Assembly: GCA_025055675.1 (NCBI GenBank)
Contig: JANWWT010000005.1
Location: forward strand, 1 to 64,000
DNA length: 64,000 nucleotides
DNA from: Pseudanabaenaceae cyanobacterium SKYG29
GTDB taxonomy: Bacteria > Cyanobacteriota > Cyanobacteriia > Pseudanabaenales > Pseudanabaenaceae
Reading direction: 5' to 3'
The notes beneath the pieces were generated by a model. The model ran no database searches, was not told the origin of the DNA, and saw only the letters and a list, made by a program, of their open reading frames with translations. Positions 37,000 through 45,928 of this stretch are shown here, piece by piece. The position numbers and the translations under genes are program-made. Each line of letters starts with the position of its first letter. Position 1 is the stretch's first letter.

Positions 37000-37472
37000 A
37001 ACTCCTCCTGGCTATCTGGGTTTGGTAGTAATTCTAAGCTTTGTAGGTAGTTTTCAGGCAACACAATTAACTTTGTCCCCTGGCGTTTAATCACTTGCAC
37101 CCGCACATTCTCACCAATAGACAGGCTGGGGTCAGCACACACCGCCCGCCAAGATACACCCTCATACTTAACTCTGCCTTCTTCCCCTGCAGGTATTTCT
37201 GTTGTCGTCACACCTACAGAACTGTCTTGTAAAATTGGCGAATCCTTGGGCAGCCAACGGCGGGAGTACCAGATAAAGATAGAAGAGAATACCAACCATA
37301 GTGCCCCCTGCCATGCTAAGGGAAGCGGGATAAACCAGACGATCAAGCCAATAATAATTGCCCCTACGCCAAGCGCCTCTGCTACAAATAGGGTGGGCAG
37401 CGGGGTGAAAAATTCTACACCCACAAGGCAAGCTCCTAGAATTAACCACACCTGCGCTGGGGTAAGTGCCAT
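36996..37472 (-). CDS. NfeD-family membrane protein
   Basis: 158 residues. Three or four hydrophobic segments ([50 protein letters not shown]) precede a C-terminal OB-fold ([45 protein letters not shown]). This is the short NfeD type without the ClpP-like protease domain, which partners with SPFH proteins. It is the first gene of the ten-gene minus-strand run and is divergent from psaL with 143 bp between. Confidence 0.9.
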   Translation of the reverse strand: MALTPAQVWLILGACLVGVEFFTPLPTLFVAEALGVGAIIIGLIVWFIPLPLAWQGALWLVFSSIFIWYSRRWLPKDSPILQDSSVGVTTTEIPAGEEGRVKYEGVSWRAVCADPSLSIGENVRVQVIKRQGTKLIVLPENYLQSLELLPNPDSQEEL

Positions 37473-37575
37473 TGCCCTTGCTCTATGCTTAATTTTTATT
37501 CTAGTCCTACTCCTGGGACTTTGTGAACTTTCTTAACAAATCGCAGAGAAACCGATCGGAATTATTCACCTTAAA

Positions 37576-37583
37576 TTTACAAT
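37576..37583 (+). promoter_or_regulatory. HLR1-like half site upstream of psaL
   Basis: TTTACAAT matches the half-site of the high-light regulatory element bound by RpaB (consensus G/T-TTACA-A/T-A/T) that controls photosystem I genes in cyanobacteria. An imperfect second half (TTCACCTT) lies 3 bp upstream instead of the usual 2. The site is 33 bp before the psaL ATG, and TACAAT within it could instead be a -10 box. This is a weak assignment. Confidence 0.25.
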
Positions 37584-37615
37584 AGCCCGTAGTCATTTAG
37601 GAACAGTCTATAGAT

Positions 37616-38089
37616 ATGGCGCTTGATTTTGTCAAACCCTATAATGATGACCCTCAATTGGGGCATTTATCTACGCCCATCAGTGATTCTCCCCTGGTGC
37701 GGGCTTACATTGGCAATTTGCCTGCCTACCGCCCTGGTCTATCTCCTCTGCTCAGGGGTTTGGAAATTGGTATGGCCCACGGCTACTTCCTCGTTGGTCC
37801 AGAAGTGGTGGTCGGTCCCCTGCGGGACTACGCCCCTGCGGCTAACTTGGGTGGTCTGGTGACCGCGATCGTGCTTGTTCTGCTGGGTACAGCTTGTTTG
37901 GCTGCCTATGGTATTGTCACTTTCCAAAATGGCAGACGGGATGAAAAAGCTGTCCTCAAATCTTCGGAGGATTGGACGCAATTTGCCGGCGGTTTCTTCT
38001 TAGGTGGGTCTGGTAGTGCCTTTGTGGCTTACTTCCTGCTGGAGAATTTCGCTGGTGTCGATGCCATCCTGCGCGGTTTAGTTAACTAA
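37616..38089 (+). CDS. psaL: Photosystem I subunit XI
   Basis: 157 residues. The family pattern is clear: VKPYNDDPQLGHLSTPISDS, then NLPAYRPGLSPLLRGLEIGMAHGYFLVGP and PLRDYAPAANLGG. The last third holds helices VTAIVLVLLGTACLAAYGIVTF and FAGGFFLGGSGSAFVAYFLL. PsaL holds photosystem I trimers (or tetramers) together. psaI lies 38 bp downstream on the same strand, the usual cyanobacterial neighbourhood. Confidence 0.97.
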   Translation: MALDFVKPYNDDPQLGHLSTPISDSPLVRAYIGNLPAYRPGLSPLLRGLEIGMAHGYFLVGPEVVVGPLRDYAPAANLGGLVTAIVLVLLGTACLAAYGIVTFQNGRRDEKAVLKSSEDWTQFAGGFFLGGSGSAFVAYFLLENFAGVDAILRGLVN

Positions 38090-38127
38090 ATTCCCTGCAA
38101 ACCTAGAAAGAAAGGATTGGAAAAAAC

Positions 38128-38244
38128 ATGACCGGAACTTACGCTGCTTCTTTTCTGCCCTGGATTTTAATTCCTGTAGTTATGTGGTTACTCCCTGTAG
38201 TAACTATGGCGATTATGTTCCTCTACATTGAACAAGAGGGTTAA
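38128..38244 (+). CDS. psaI: Photosystem I subunit VIII
   Basis: 38 residues, too short for many gene callers: [18 protein letters not shown], then a hydrophobic run ending [13 protein letters not shown]. This is the single-helix PsaI that packs against PsaL and supports its assembly. The position directly after psaL confirms it. The stop overlaps that of the convergent gene by 4 bp. Confidence 0.95.
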   Translation: MTGTYAASFLPWILIPVVMWLLPVVTMAIMFLYIEQEG

Positions 38245-39041
38245 TTTTTGTGGGGGGGATTGAATTTAATTTCCCCCTCTGCATCTATTTCTATGGGTAC
38301 CCCCAACTCCTGTAATTTAGCCACCGCTACTTTCCTTGTCTTTAAGTCAGGGGCATTTTGCAACACCAAAAACCAGCCCATACGCTGCAGACTTTTGCGG
38401 TTGTATCGCTGCTGGAGGAATTCAATACGCTTGGCGAAAATACTCCGTAACTCTGCTTGCTGTTCTCGTAGTGAAGGGGGAAATGTAGCTCGATCGAGGG
38501 CTTCTATAGCTTTACGGTAGGATTTTTGTGCTCTTTTGTTATCCCCCAGGAACAGAAATTCTTCTATCCCCTTTTGATTCCAGACAATGTAAGTCAGGTA
38601 GAACTGTTCGGGTTGCAGTTGTGTCAGAGCTGACTCCAACAGCTGGACTGTGACTTCCGGCTCACCCCCATGGATACTGATACTGGAAACCAAGTAGGAG
38701 TAACTGGCAAACATATAGGGCTTGCGGGCAGTGATGATGCGGAAATACTCCTTGCTCAAGCCGTAACCTGTTTGGTGTGCATCCCGCGCTACGTCGTCGC
38801 CATAATATTGCAAAAAGGATAGAAAGTACCAGTCAGCAATGATGTTATTGAAGCCAAAGCCGCCAGGGGGCAGTTTCTGCATGGCTTTGAGGTTGCGATA
38901 CTCCCTTTCTATCCATACCCGATCGCTTTCTGGGGTCTGACCCAGGGTAATACGACTGAGGTTTTGCCGCTGGAGGTTTACTGTCACTGTCCCCCCAATC
39001 GTTACTACCAGCAGGGGTATTAGCCAGCCTAGTCTCTTCAT
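38241..39041 (-). CDS. Conserved cyanobacterial protein with helical repeats, unknown function
   Basis: 266 residues. One N-terminal hydrophobic segment ([20 protein letters not shown]) could be a signal anchor. The rest is helical with TPR-like spacing: [62 protein letters not shown]. No catalytic motif is evident. It probably sits in the periplasm or on the membrane. It is convergent with psaI and upstream of the tRNA on the opposite strand. I recognise only a general likeness to conserved cyanobacterial proteins. Confidence 0.65.
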   Translation of the reverse strand: MKRLGWLIPLLVVTIGGTVTVNLQRQNLSRITLGQTPESDRVWIEREYRNLKAMQKLPPGGFGFNNIIADWYFLSFLQYYGDDVARDAHQTGYGLSKEYFRIITARKPYMFASYSYLVSSISIHGGEPEVTVQLLESALTQLQPEQFYLTYIVWNQKGIEEFLFLGDNKRAQKSYRKAIEALDRATFPPSLREQQAELRSIFAKRIEFLQQRYNRKSLQRMGWFLVLQNAPDLKTRKVAVAKLQELGVPIEIDAEGEIKFNPPHKN

Positions 39042-39062
39042 GTGCTATATTTTAACTCTGTT

Positions 39063-39134
39063 GCCGGTGTAGCACAGCGGTAGTGCAGCCGATTCGTAAT
39101 CGGCAGGTCATGGGTTCGAATCCCATCATCGGCT
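39063..39134 (+). tRNA. tRNA-Thr(CGU)
   Basis: 72 nt including the discriminator base; CCA is not encoded. Acceptor GCCGGTG pairs with CATCGGC, D-stem GCAC with GTGC, anticodon stem GCCGA with TCGGC, and T-stem ATGGG with CCCAT around TTCGAAT. The loop TTCGTAA gives anticodon CGT, reading ACG. It lies between an unknown gene and murA, both on the other strand. Confidence 0.96.
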
Positions 39135-39144
39135 TAGCTCTATT

Positions 39145-40473
39145 TTAGACACGGTAGAGGGTTGCTCCCAAACCCCTTAGTTTCTCTTCAATGCGATCGT
39201 AGCCCCGATCGAGGTGGTGCAAGCCCCGCAGTTGAGTCTCCCCTTCTGCCGCCAGTCCTGCTAGTACCAGGGCTGCTGATGCTCGCAAATCCGTTGCCAT
39301 GACCGGTGCCCCTGACAAACTTTTCACCCCCGTAACAATGGCAACATTCCCCTTAGTGCGGATATTTGCCCCCATGCGACAGAGTTCCGCCACATGTTGC
39401 AATCTATTTTCAAATACTGTTTCGGTAATAACACTGTTACCTTCACTGATAGTCAAAAGAGCCATCAACTGCGCTTGCATATCTGTGGGAAAGCCAGGGA
39501 AAGGAGAGGTTTCAACTTCCACGCCCCGGTATTTGCCCCCCCTGCCCTGTACGCGTATTAAATTGGCACCCTCGATCGTTACCGTCACGCCAATCTCCCT
39601 TAACTTGGCAATCAATGCCCCTAAATGCTCAGGAATGACAGGACTAAGGGTAATCTCCGATCGAGTAATCGCCCCCGCAATCATGTAGGTACCGGCTTCA
39701 ATCCGATCGGGGATGACCGTGTATTCGCCGCCGTGGAGTTGGGGTACACCAACAATGACAATAGTTTTTGACCCCGCCCCGTAAATCTTTGCTCCTAGGG
39801 TGCGACAGAAATTGGCTAGGTCTACCACTTCCGGTTCCTGGGCCGCATTTTGGATAACCGTTTCTCCTTCTGCCAGCGTGGCTGCCATCATAATTGTTTC
39901 CGTTGCCCCCACACTGGGGTAGTCCAAGTATATCTTGGCTCCCTGTAAACGTCCCCTGGGGGAGGAGGCGTGCACAATACCATGACTAATTTCCACCTCT
40001 GCACCCATTGCCTGCAACCCCTTGACGTGTAGATCCACTGGGCGTGCGCCGATAGCACAACCACCCGGCAGAGGAATCTGGGCTATGCCCAAACGGGACA
40101 GGAGGGGGCCAATAATAAAAAAACTCGCCCGCATCTGGCTGACCAGTTCGTAGGGAGCTTGGGCACTGCTTAAACAGGAGGTGTCAAGGTGAATCCGCCC
40201 GTCCTCCCGTTGCACTCTTACCCCCAGGGAAACCAAAATTTCCTCCATGCGCTGCACATCGACTAGACAGGGGAGATTAGCGATCGTACAACCCTCGCTG
40301 GACAACAGCGCACCTGCCATCAACGCCAGCGCCGAATTCTTGGCTCCGCTGATGGGGACGTGACCAGCTAGCTTTGCCGTGCCAACAATATGCAAGACAG
40401 CCTCTTGCTTTTCCGTAGCGATCGGGTGAGAGGGGGGCGATAAAATAGCGATAGGACTTTCCTCCACAGGCAA
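39145..40473 (-). CDS. murA: UDP-N-acetylglucosamine 1-carboxyvinyltransferase
   Basis: 442 residues, with about 25 extra at the N-terminus. Key stretches: [19 protein letters not shown] (Lys/Asn pair), the active-site cysteine loop [40 protein letters not shown] and [15 protein letters not shown]. MurA transfers enolpyruvate from PEP to UDP-GlcNAc, the first committed step of peptidoglycan synthesis, in the cytoplasm. The Cys-containing loop suggests fosfomycin sensitivity. It is divergent from the GUN4-like gene, with 20 bp between start codons. Confidence 0.95.
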   Translation of the reverse strand: MPVEESPIAILSPPSHPIATEKQEAVLHIVGTAKLAGHVPISGAKNSALALMAGALLSSEGCTIANLPCLVDVQRMEEILVSLGVRVQREDGRIHLDTSCLSSAQAPYELVSQMRASFFIIGPLLSRLGIAQIPLPGGCAIGARPVDLHVKGLQAMGAEVEISHGIVHASSPRGRLQGAKIYLDYPSVGATETIMMAATLAEGETVIQNAAQEPEVVDLANFCRTLGAKIYGAGSKTIVIVGVPQLHGGEYTVIPDRIEAGTYMIAGAITRSEITLSPVIPEHLGALIAKLREIGVTVTIEGANLIRVQGRGGKYRGVEVETSPFPGFPTDMQAQLMALLTISEGNSVITETVFENRLQHVAELCRMGANIRTKGNVAIVTGVKSLSGAPVMATDLRASAALVLAGLAAEGETQLRGLHHLDRGYDRIEEKLRGLGATLYRV

Positions 40474-40493
40474 GATGAACTAAATTTTAACGG

Positions 40494-41240
40494 ATGACCA
40501 CTCCTAACCAACCACAAAAATCCGATGCCGTTCTGGGGGGGAATAGTCCTGCCCAGGCCGCTGTTATGGGGGGTATCCAGGGGATCAAGATCGCCCTTGT
40601 CCATGCCCAAGCTTTTCCCCAACAACAGGAATTACTGCGATCGGCTCTCCAGTATGGTCAGGAGGGTATCGCAATTATTATGCAATATTTGTGCCATTCT
40701 GACAAAAATTTACGAAACTTTGCCTATGAACTGTTGCGGGAACGGCAGGAATCTCATGTTAAGCAGGCTTTAGCCCTATTTACCGCCAGTGGCATCTATT
40801 ACCGCGACCTGCAACAGCTACTACGGCGGCAACAGTGGGAAGCAGCTAATTTCTGGACGCAACAAACTGTAGGGGAACTCTGTCATGCCCCGCAACGAGT
40901 GACTAAGTCCCATATCCTCAATCTGCCCTGTGGGGATTTGCTGTTGATCGACCGCCTATGGCGGGAAGCTAGTCACGATCGGTTTGGGTTTACCGTACAA
41001 GCGCGGATTTGGCAGCAGTGCACTCAGTTACTATGGGACCAAAATCGTGCCCTATCCTTGTTCGGCGATCGGGTAGGGTGGCGGGTGCATAATCTTCTGT
41101 TTAACACCTATCATTGGAAGCGGTACGAAGAACTCAATTTTTCTCTGCGGGCACCACGGGGGCATTTACCTTGGATCAACGGCATTTTTTTGGTAAAAGC
41201 AATTAACGATCGGTTACTAGCTTGTCAAGGGAAAGCATGA
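40494..41240 (+). CDS. GUN4-domain protein with HEAT-like N-terminus
   Basis: 248 residues. The N-terminal ~90 residues form a helical bundle ([33 protein letters not shown]) like the one before the GUN4 core in cyanobacterial Gun4. The GUN4 domain has [46 protein letters not shown] and a C-terminal part with [27 protein letters not shown]4 proteins bind protoporphyrin IX and Mg-protoporphyrin and stimulate Mg-chelatase. Whether this is the chelatase activator or a paralogue cannot be told. The stop overlaps the rmlA start (ATGA). Confidence 0.82.
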   Translation: MTTPNQPQKSDAVLGGNSPAQAAVMGGIQGIKIALVHAQAFPQQQELLRSALQYGQEGIAIIMQYLCHSDKNLRNFAYELLRERQESHVKQALALFTASGIYYRDLQQLLRRQQWEAANFWTQQTVGELCHAPQRVTKSHILNLPCGDLLLIDRLWREASHDRFGFTVQARIWQQCTQLLWDQNRALSLFGDRVGWRVHNLLFNTYHWKRYEELNFSLRAPRGHLPWINGIFLVKAINDRLLACQGKA

Positions 41241-42124
41241 AAGGAATTATCCTAGCAGGGGGTTCAGGTACGCGGCTCTATCCGATTACCCAGGTAATTA
41301 GCAAGCAGTTAATGCCTGTTTATGATAAGCCAATGATTTACTACCCCCTTTCAGTTTTGATGTTAGCGGGAATTAGGGAAATTCTGATCATTTCTACCCC
41401 TAAAGACTTGCCTCTGTTTCGAGAATTATTGGGGGATGGAAGTCAGTGGGGATTGCAATTTAGCTATGTGGAACAGCCCCGTCCCGAAGGCTTGGCCCAG
41501 GCTTTTATTTTAGGGGAAGAATTTATTAACGGGGAGCCAGTTTGTTTAATTCTGGGGGACAACATTTTCTACGGTCATGGCTTGACAGAAATTCTGCGGT
41601 CTGCCGCTAAGTTACAATCAGGTGGCTTGGTGTTTGGCTATCAGGTCAACGACCCGCAACGCTATGGTGTAATTGAATTTGATAGCGAGGGTAGAGCCAT
41701 TAGTTTAGAAGAGAAGCCCACTCAGCCCAAGTCCCGCTATGCTGTCCCTGGCATTTATTTCTATGACCACCATGTGGTGGAGTATGCCAAGCAGCTAAAA
41801 CCATCCCACCGTAACGAATTAGAAATTACCGACTTGAATTTAATTTATCTGCGCCAGGGCAAACTAAGAGTAGAAATTTTAGGTAGAGGTTACGCCTGGT
41901 TAGATACAGGTACCCATGCCTCCCTCCATCAAGCAGCTAACTTTGTGCAGACCTTAGAAGAAAGACAGGGATTAAAATTAGCTTGCATTGAAGAAATTGC
42001 CTACCGCTTAGGTTATATTACTGCTGACCAACTCAAGGCATTAGCTCTCCCCCTCGCCAAAAGTTCCTACGGTCAGTATTTGTTGCAAATCTTACAGGAC
42101 AAACATTTCCATTTGTATCAGTAG
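41237..42124 (+). CDS. rmlA: Glucose-1-phosphate thymidylyltransferase
   Basis: 295 residues from the ATG at 41237, chosen over an upstream TTG because AGGGAA precedes it and the family starts [16 protein letters not shown]. Other motifs: [42 protein letters not shown] and [20 protein letters not shown]. It makes dTDP-glucose, the precursor of dTDP-rhamnose for surface polysaccharides. The rmlBCD genes are absent nearby. It overlaps the GUN4-like gene by 4 bp. Confidence 0.95.
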   Translation: MKGIILAGGSGTRLYPITQVISKQLMPVYDKPMIYYPLSVLMLAGIREILIISTPKDLPLFRELLGDGSQWGLQFSYVEQPRPEGLAQAFILGEEFINGEPVCLILGDNIFYGHGLTEILRSAAKLQSGGLVFGYQVNDPQRYGVIEFDSEGRAISLEEKPTQPKSRYAVPGIYFYDHHVVEYAKQLKPSHRNELEITDLNLIYLRQGKLRVEILGRGYAWLDTGTHASLHQAANFVQTLEERQGLKLACIEEIAYRLGYITADQLKALALPLAKSSYGQYLLQILQDKHFHLYQ

Positions 42125-42191
42125 TCGCAACAATTATCAACATATTTCCCGATCGATTCTGTCTAAAATTTAAGATAAGGGAGGTGAAGTT

Positions 42192-42605
42192 ATGGCTAGC
42201 AAAGAGGAAGTTAAAGAATATTTAGCCTACTGGATGCAGTTGGGACGCTCTTTGGTAATTGGTGAGCGCAAAGTAAAACTCGATCGGGTAATTGCTGGTG
42301 ACCACTACACCACAAGGTTTGAGGAGATTTGGCAGGAAGGGCAGGCACACCCTGAGTCCACCTGTCTGGAGGGGTCAAACCTCAACCTGCAGCAACTACT
42401 AGCAGCTAATTATGAGCTATTGCCATGTCCCCGCTGTGATTTACCATTACCTAGCCTTGGGTTGGGACCCCGATCGGCACAGGCCTGTCCCTGCGACGAC
42501 CTCAAGGTCTGGCCCAATTTAGACACAGTCCCACCCCACCCCCCCATAAGTATAACCAGTCAACTCCGGGCGCTACAGGAGCGATTGGCTAATCCTCCCG
42601 ATTGA
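42192..42605 (+). CDS. Small conserved protein with Cys motif, unknown function
   Basis: 137 residues, soluble. Opening MASKEEVKEYLAYWMQLGRSL, then KVKLDRVIAGDHYTTRFEEIW; a cysteine-rich middle LPCPRCDLPLP and ACPCDDLKVWP could bind zinc. The C-terminus is Pro-rich. I do not recognise a named family. It follows rmlA by 67 bp and precedes the FHA/response-regulator pair on the same strand. Confidence 0.6.
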   Translation: MASKEEVKEYLAYWMQLGRSLVIGERKVKLDRVIAGDHYTTRFEEIWQEGQAHPESTCLEGSNLNLQQLLAANYELLPCPRCDLPLPSLGLGPRSAQACPCDDLKVWPNLDTVPPHPPISITSQLRALQERLANPPD

Positions 42606-42731
42606 GCACAGACCAGTAGCCTTGGTAACTCCCCAAGTTAGGTCGATCTTTTTGTGGAGGTGACAAAGTATATCAATTTTGGGACTATTCCCGCTATGAT
42701 TAGATTGGTGTGCAATCGGAAAGTTTTGCTG

Positions 42732-43169
42732 ATGGAAAACTTAAATCAAGAAGAGTTCGCTGTGGAAGAGCACCTCGAAGAGGAGGAGCTAGAAATAGAG
42801 GAGCCTATCGAGGCAGAGGAGGAAAAACCTGCTCCCCGCAAAGGCACTCCCCATCTCATCCACCTGCAGACTAACGCTAGAATTGACATACCAACAGATA
42901 TGCCAGTAATACATATTGGCAAGCCTAACAGCCTTATTCCTCCTGACATTGATGTATCAGGTTTTCCTGACTCCGATATTGTGTCAAGGGTACATGCTGA
43001 CCTGCGCATTGAAGGGGATGCTTTCTTCTTTGAAGACACGGGCAGTTCTAATGGTACCTACATCAATAATGTGCCTCTGCCGCCCGGTAATCGCCACCGT
43101 CTGCGTGATGGGGATAGAATTTCTCTAGGTAAGGGAGACAAGGTTACATTTCAGTTTTACAGCAGTTAA
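42732..43169 (+). CDS. FHA-domain protein
   Basis: 145 residues from the ATG at 42732 (MENLNQEEF), chosen because GGAAAG lies upstream and the acidic N-terminus begins there; a GTG at 42654 would add 26 hydrophobic/basic residues unlike the rest. Residues 1-~40 are Glu-rich. The FHA domain then shows VIHIGKPNSLIPPDIDV, the phosphothreonine-binding loop in SDIVSRVHADL and GSSNGTYINNVPL. FHA domains bind phosphothreonine peptides made by Hanks-type kinases, and one lies at 14558. It is 15 bp upstream of a CheY-like gene. Confidence 0.88.
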   Translation: MENLNQEEFAVEEHLEEEELEIEEPIEAEEEKPAPRKGTPHLIHLQTNARIDIPTDMPVIHIGKPNSLIPPDIDVSGFPDSDIVSRVHADLRIEGDAFFFEDTGSSNGTYINNVPLPPGNRHRLRDGDRISLGKGDKVTFQFYSS

Positions 43170-43184
43170 AAGTAGGGCGGGACA

Positions 43185-43847
43185 ATGGCGCTAAAAAAAG
43201 TATTGGTAATTGATGACAGCATCATGATCCGCAAGATGGTTAAAAACATCTTAGCTGACCAGTTTGAGGTGATTGAAGCCAGCGATGGCAAGTCCGGTAT
43301 TGAGACTGCCCGCAGTGTCCAGCCCGATATTATTTTGCTCGACTTTGTCATGCCCAAGTACAATGGCTATCAAACTCTGCAGGCGATGCGGCGGATTGAT
43401 TCCCTCAAGGATACGCCGGTAATTATGATCTCTGGTTTGCGGGAACAGGTAGCAGAGCATGTGCCGGAGCCATTTGAGGGGTTTGAATTTTTGGAAAAGC
43501 CCTTTGAAGCCGAGGTGCTTATCGATCGGATCAAGAAGCTCCTACATGTCTCCTCTACTAGTGCTGCTGCTGCCCCCGCCCCTGCGCCTGAGACAACCCT
43601 ACAGACATCCCAAGCTCTGATGGATAAGCTGGCGGCAACAGAACATCTCCTAATTCAAGGCATAGAGAGTTTAATTCAAAGGGAGGTGGCAGCGCGGCTG
43701 GCGGCGATCACTAACAAAATGCAAAAGCAGGAAGCTTCCCTAGCTAACCTAGAAAAGAAAATTGAAGCAATCCTGCAACAGGTGGATAACCAAAACAAAG
43801 GTTTGATGGTAATCCTACGGGAAGTAAAGGCAATTCGAGGGAATTAA
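43185..43847 (+). CDS. CheY-like response regulator with C-terminal coiled coil
   Basis: 220 residues. The receiver (about 1-122) has the acidic pair in VLVIDDSIMIRKMV, the phospho-Asp in IILLDFVMPKYNG and the Lys in FLEKPFEAEVL. An Ala/Pro linker (about 125-140) leads to a coiled coil (about 145-215: ITNKMQKQEASLANLEKKIEAIL). There is no DNA-binding or catalytic output domain, so it acts by protein contacts. It lies 15 bp after the FHA gene and 1 bp before ccs1, in one operon. Confidence 0.88.
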   Translation: MALKKVLVIDDSIMIRKMVKNILADQFEVIEASDGKSGIETARSVQPDIILLDFVMPKYNGYQTLQAMRRIDSLKDTPVIMISGLREQVAEHVPEPFEGFEFLEKPFEAEVLIDRIKKLLHVSSTSAAAAPAPAPETTLQTSQALMDKLAATEHLLIQGIESLIQREVAARLAAITNKMQKQEASLANLEKKIEAILQQVDNQNKGLMVILREVKAIRGN

Positions 43848-43848
43848 G

Positions 43849-45180
43849 TTGCGTTCCTGGCGGCGGGAGCTGGTATCTCTATTAGCTAATCTACGGTTTG
43901 CTGTTGCCCTATTGTTACTAATTGCCCTGTTTAGCGTAGTGGGGACGGTGATTGAACAGGGGCAAACCTTGGACTTTTATAGGGAAAATTATCCCCTACA
44001 GCCTGCTTTGTTCGGGTTTCTAACCTATGAGCGCATTTTGGCCTGGGGACTCAATCGAGTATACAGTACTTGGTGGTTTTTGACTCTACTGATTTTATTT
44101 GGGGCGAGTTTGGTCACTTGTACGATCTATCGCCAGATTCCTTTGCTCAAGGTGGCAAAACGCTGGTTTTTTGTGCAGAAGCCCCAAACTATTCTCAAGC
44201 TGCCCTATGCGATTAGCTTACCAGCGACGGGTTGGGCGGAGGTAGTGGTGGGGTTGCAAAAACGGGGCTATCGTGTCTGGCAGACAGATACACAATTCTA
44301 TGCTAGTAAGGGTTTAGTGGGGCGGCTGGGACCAATAGTTGTCCATGCCAGTATGTTGCTGATTTTACTGGGGGCGATCGTGGGTGCTCTAGGGGGATTT
44401 ATGGCACAGGCGATGATTCCTAGTGGGGAGACGGCTGCTATTACCAACATCACTCAGGCAGGGTTATTGAGTAAAAAGTGGCTACCCCAGGACTGGCGGG
44501 TGCGGGTCAATCGGTTTTGGATTGCCTATTCTGAGAAGGGGAAAATTGACCAGTTTTATTCCGACCTCTCTATCCTGGATCGGGAGGGAAAAGAACTCGA
44601 TCGGGATACCATCTACGTCAACCATCCCCTGCGGTTTGGGGGGGTGACTTTCTACCAGGCCAGTTGGGACATCAGTAAAATTCGCTTTCAATTCAACCGC
44701 AGCCCTATTTTGGAGTTATCTTTATCCCCTCTGCAGGCGGAGTCCTCTGGGCAGAAAGTGTGGGGGACATGGTTGCCTACTAAACCTGACCTCAGCGAGG
44801 GGATTTCCTTGATTGTACCTGACCTCCAAGGGACAGTTCTGATTTTTGACCCCCAGGGAAATTTACTGCACACGACGAGAGTGGGAGAGGCTGTAGAGGT
44901 CAATGGGATCAGGTTAAAACTGGTAGAGGTGGTGGGAGCAACGGGCTTACAAATCAAGGCTGACCCAGGGGTACCGATCGTTTATGCAGGTTTTGCCCTG
45001 TTGATGGTGGGGGTAGTGATGAGTTATATCAGCTACAGTCAGGTATGGGGTTTGTGTCAGGGGGATGTGCTCTACGTAGGGGGGAAAACCAACCGTGCCC
45101 AGGTAGCTTTCCATCAGGAACTAAACAGTATTTTCTACCGCGAGGTCAGCACTGTAAAACCACAGGAGTATGGTCGCTAG
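43849..45180 (+). CDS. ccs1: Cytochrome c biogenesis protein Ccs1 (ResB family)
   Basis: 443 residues from a TTG start that has GAGGG 7 bp upstream. Three N-terminal helices (FAVALLLLIALFSVVGTVIEQG; TWWFLTLLILFGASLVTC; IVVHASMLLILLGAIVGAL) precede a large lumenal domain with YVNHPLRFGGVTFYQASWD, and the last helix is YAGFALLMVGVVMSYISY. Ccs1 works with CcsA in System II to deliver and attach heme to c-type cytochromes in the thylakoid lumen (cytochrome f, c6, c550). ccsA is not in the window. The 3' end overlaps xthA by 35 bp. Confidence 0.92.
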   Translation: MRSWRRELVSLLANLRFAVALLLLIALFSVVGTVIEQGQTLDFYRENYPLQPALFGFLTYERILAWGLNRVYSTWWFLTLLILFGASLVTCTIYRQIPLLKVAKRWFFVQKPQTILKLPYAISLPATGWAEVVVGLQKRGYRVWQTDTQFYASKGLVGRLGPIVVHASMLLILLGAIVGALGGFMAQAMIPSGETAAITNITQAGLLSKKWLPQDWRVRVNRFWIAYSEKGKIDQFYSDLSILDREGKELDRDTIYVNHPLRFGGVTFYQASWDISKIRFQFNRSPILELSLSPLQAESSGQKVWGTWLPTKPDLSEGISLIVPDLQGTVLIFDPQGNLLHTTRVGEAVEVNGIRLKLVEVVGATGLQIKADPGVPIVYAGFALLMVGVVMSYISYSQVWGLCQGDVLYVGGKTNRAQVAFHQELNSIFYREVSTVKPQEYGR

Positions 45181-45928
45181 GCTGGGGTAAACGGCGGGGG
45201 GCAGGGTCAATCCAGGCATCACTCACCCTGTCAACGAGGGGTAAGGAGACGAAATGGTAGTCGATCCGCCAGCCCCAATTGCGCCGCCAGGCACCACTGC
45301 GATAGTCCCACCAAGTGTAGTGTCCCGGCTCTGGGTGAAACTTCCGCAAAATATCAACAAAACCTAAGTCTAAGATGGACTGCAATGCCGATCGTTCAGC
45401 ATCTGATGCCATAACTTTAGTTTCCCTGGCTGTGGGGTCATGGATGTCCAAATCCGTAAGAGCGACATTGAAATCGCCGCAGAGAATAATACGTTCTTGC
45501 TCTGCTTGTAAAACCTGTAAATACTCTTTGAGGACTTGAAACCACTCTAACTTGTAGGCATACTTGTCACTGCCAATTGCACTGCCGTTGGGACAGTAGA
45601 GATTGACAATCAGGATGTCATCCCAGAGAGCGGCGATTACTCGTTTTTGTTCATCCCAAATCTTAGCCTGGGGCAGAACACTGGCAAATCCCCGTTTTAT
45701 AGTGGCTAGTTCTTTTTTGGTGATGAATGCTACGCCGTTATAGCTTTTTTGTCCCCAACAGTAAACGTGATAGCCCAGTTCCTGCAAGGGGGCGGTGGGG
45801 AAATCAGAATCAGTAACTTTTGTCTCCTGCACCGCCAATAACTCCACCTGGGGATGCGCTAACAGCCAATTTTTTACCTGCTCTAGGCGAGAGCGAATAG
45901 AGTTGACATTCCAAGTAGCAATTTCCAT
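45146..45928 (-). CDS. xthA: Exodeoxyribonuclease III
   Basis: 260 residues from the ATG at 45928, which shares one base with the gldA stop (TGATG). The EEP-family motifs are ATWNVNSIRSRL, AVQETKVTDSDFP (catalytic Glu), NLYCPNGSAIGSDKY, CGDFNVALTDLDIHDP and SDHTPVVLQC. It removes 3' blocks and cleaves abasic sites in base excision repair. The 3' end overlaps the convergent ccs1 gene by 35 bp. Confidence 0.93.
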   Translation of the reverse strand: MEIATWNVNSIRSRLEQVKNWLLAHPQVELLAVQETKVTDSDFPTAPLQELGYHVYCWGQKSYNGVAFITKKELATIKRGFASVLPQAKIWDEQKRVIAALWDDILIVNLYCPNGSAIGSDKYAYKLEWFQVLKEYLQVLQAEQERIILCGDFNVALTDLDIHDPTARETKVMASDAERSALQSILDLGFVDILRKFHPEPGHYTWWDYRSGAWRRNWGWRIDYHFVSLPLVDRVSDAWIDPAPRRLPQPSDHTPVVLQC

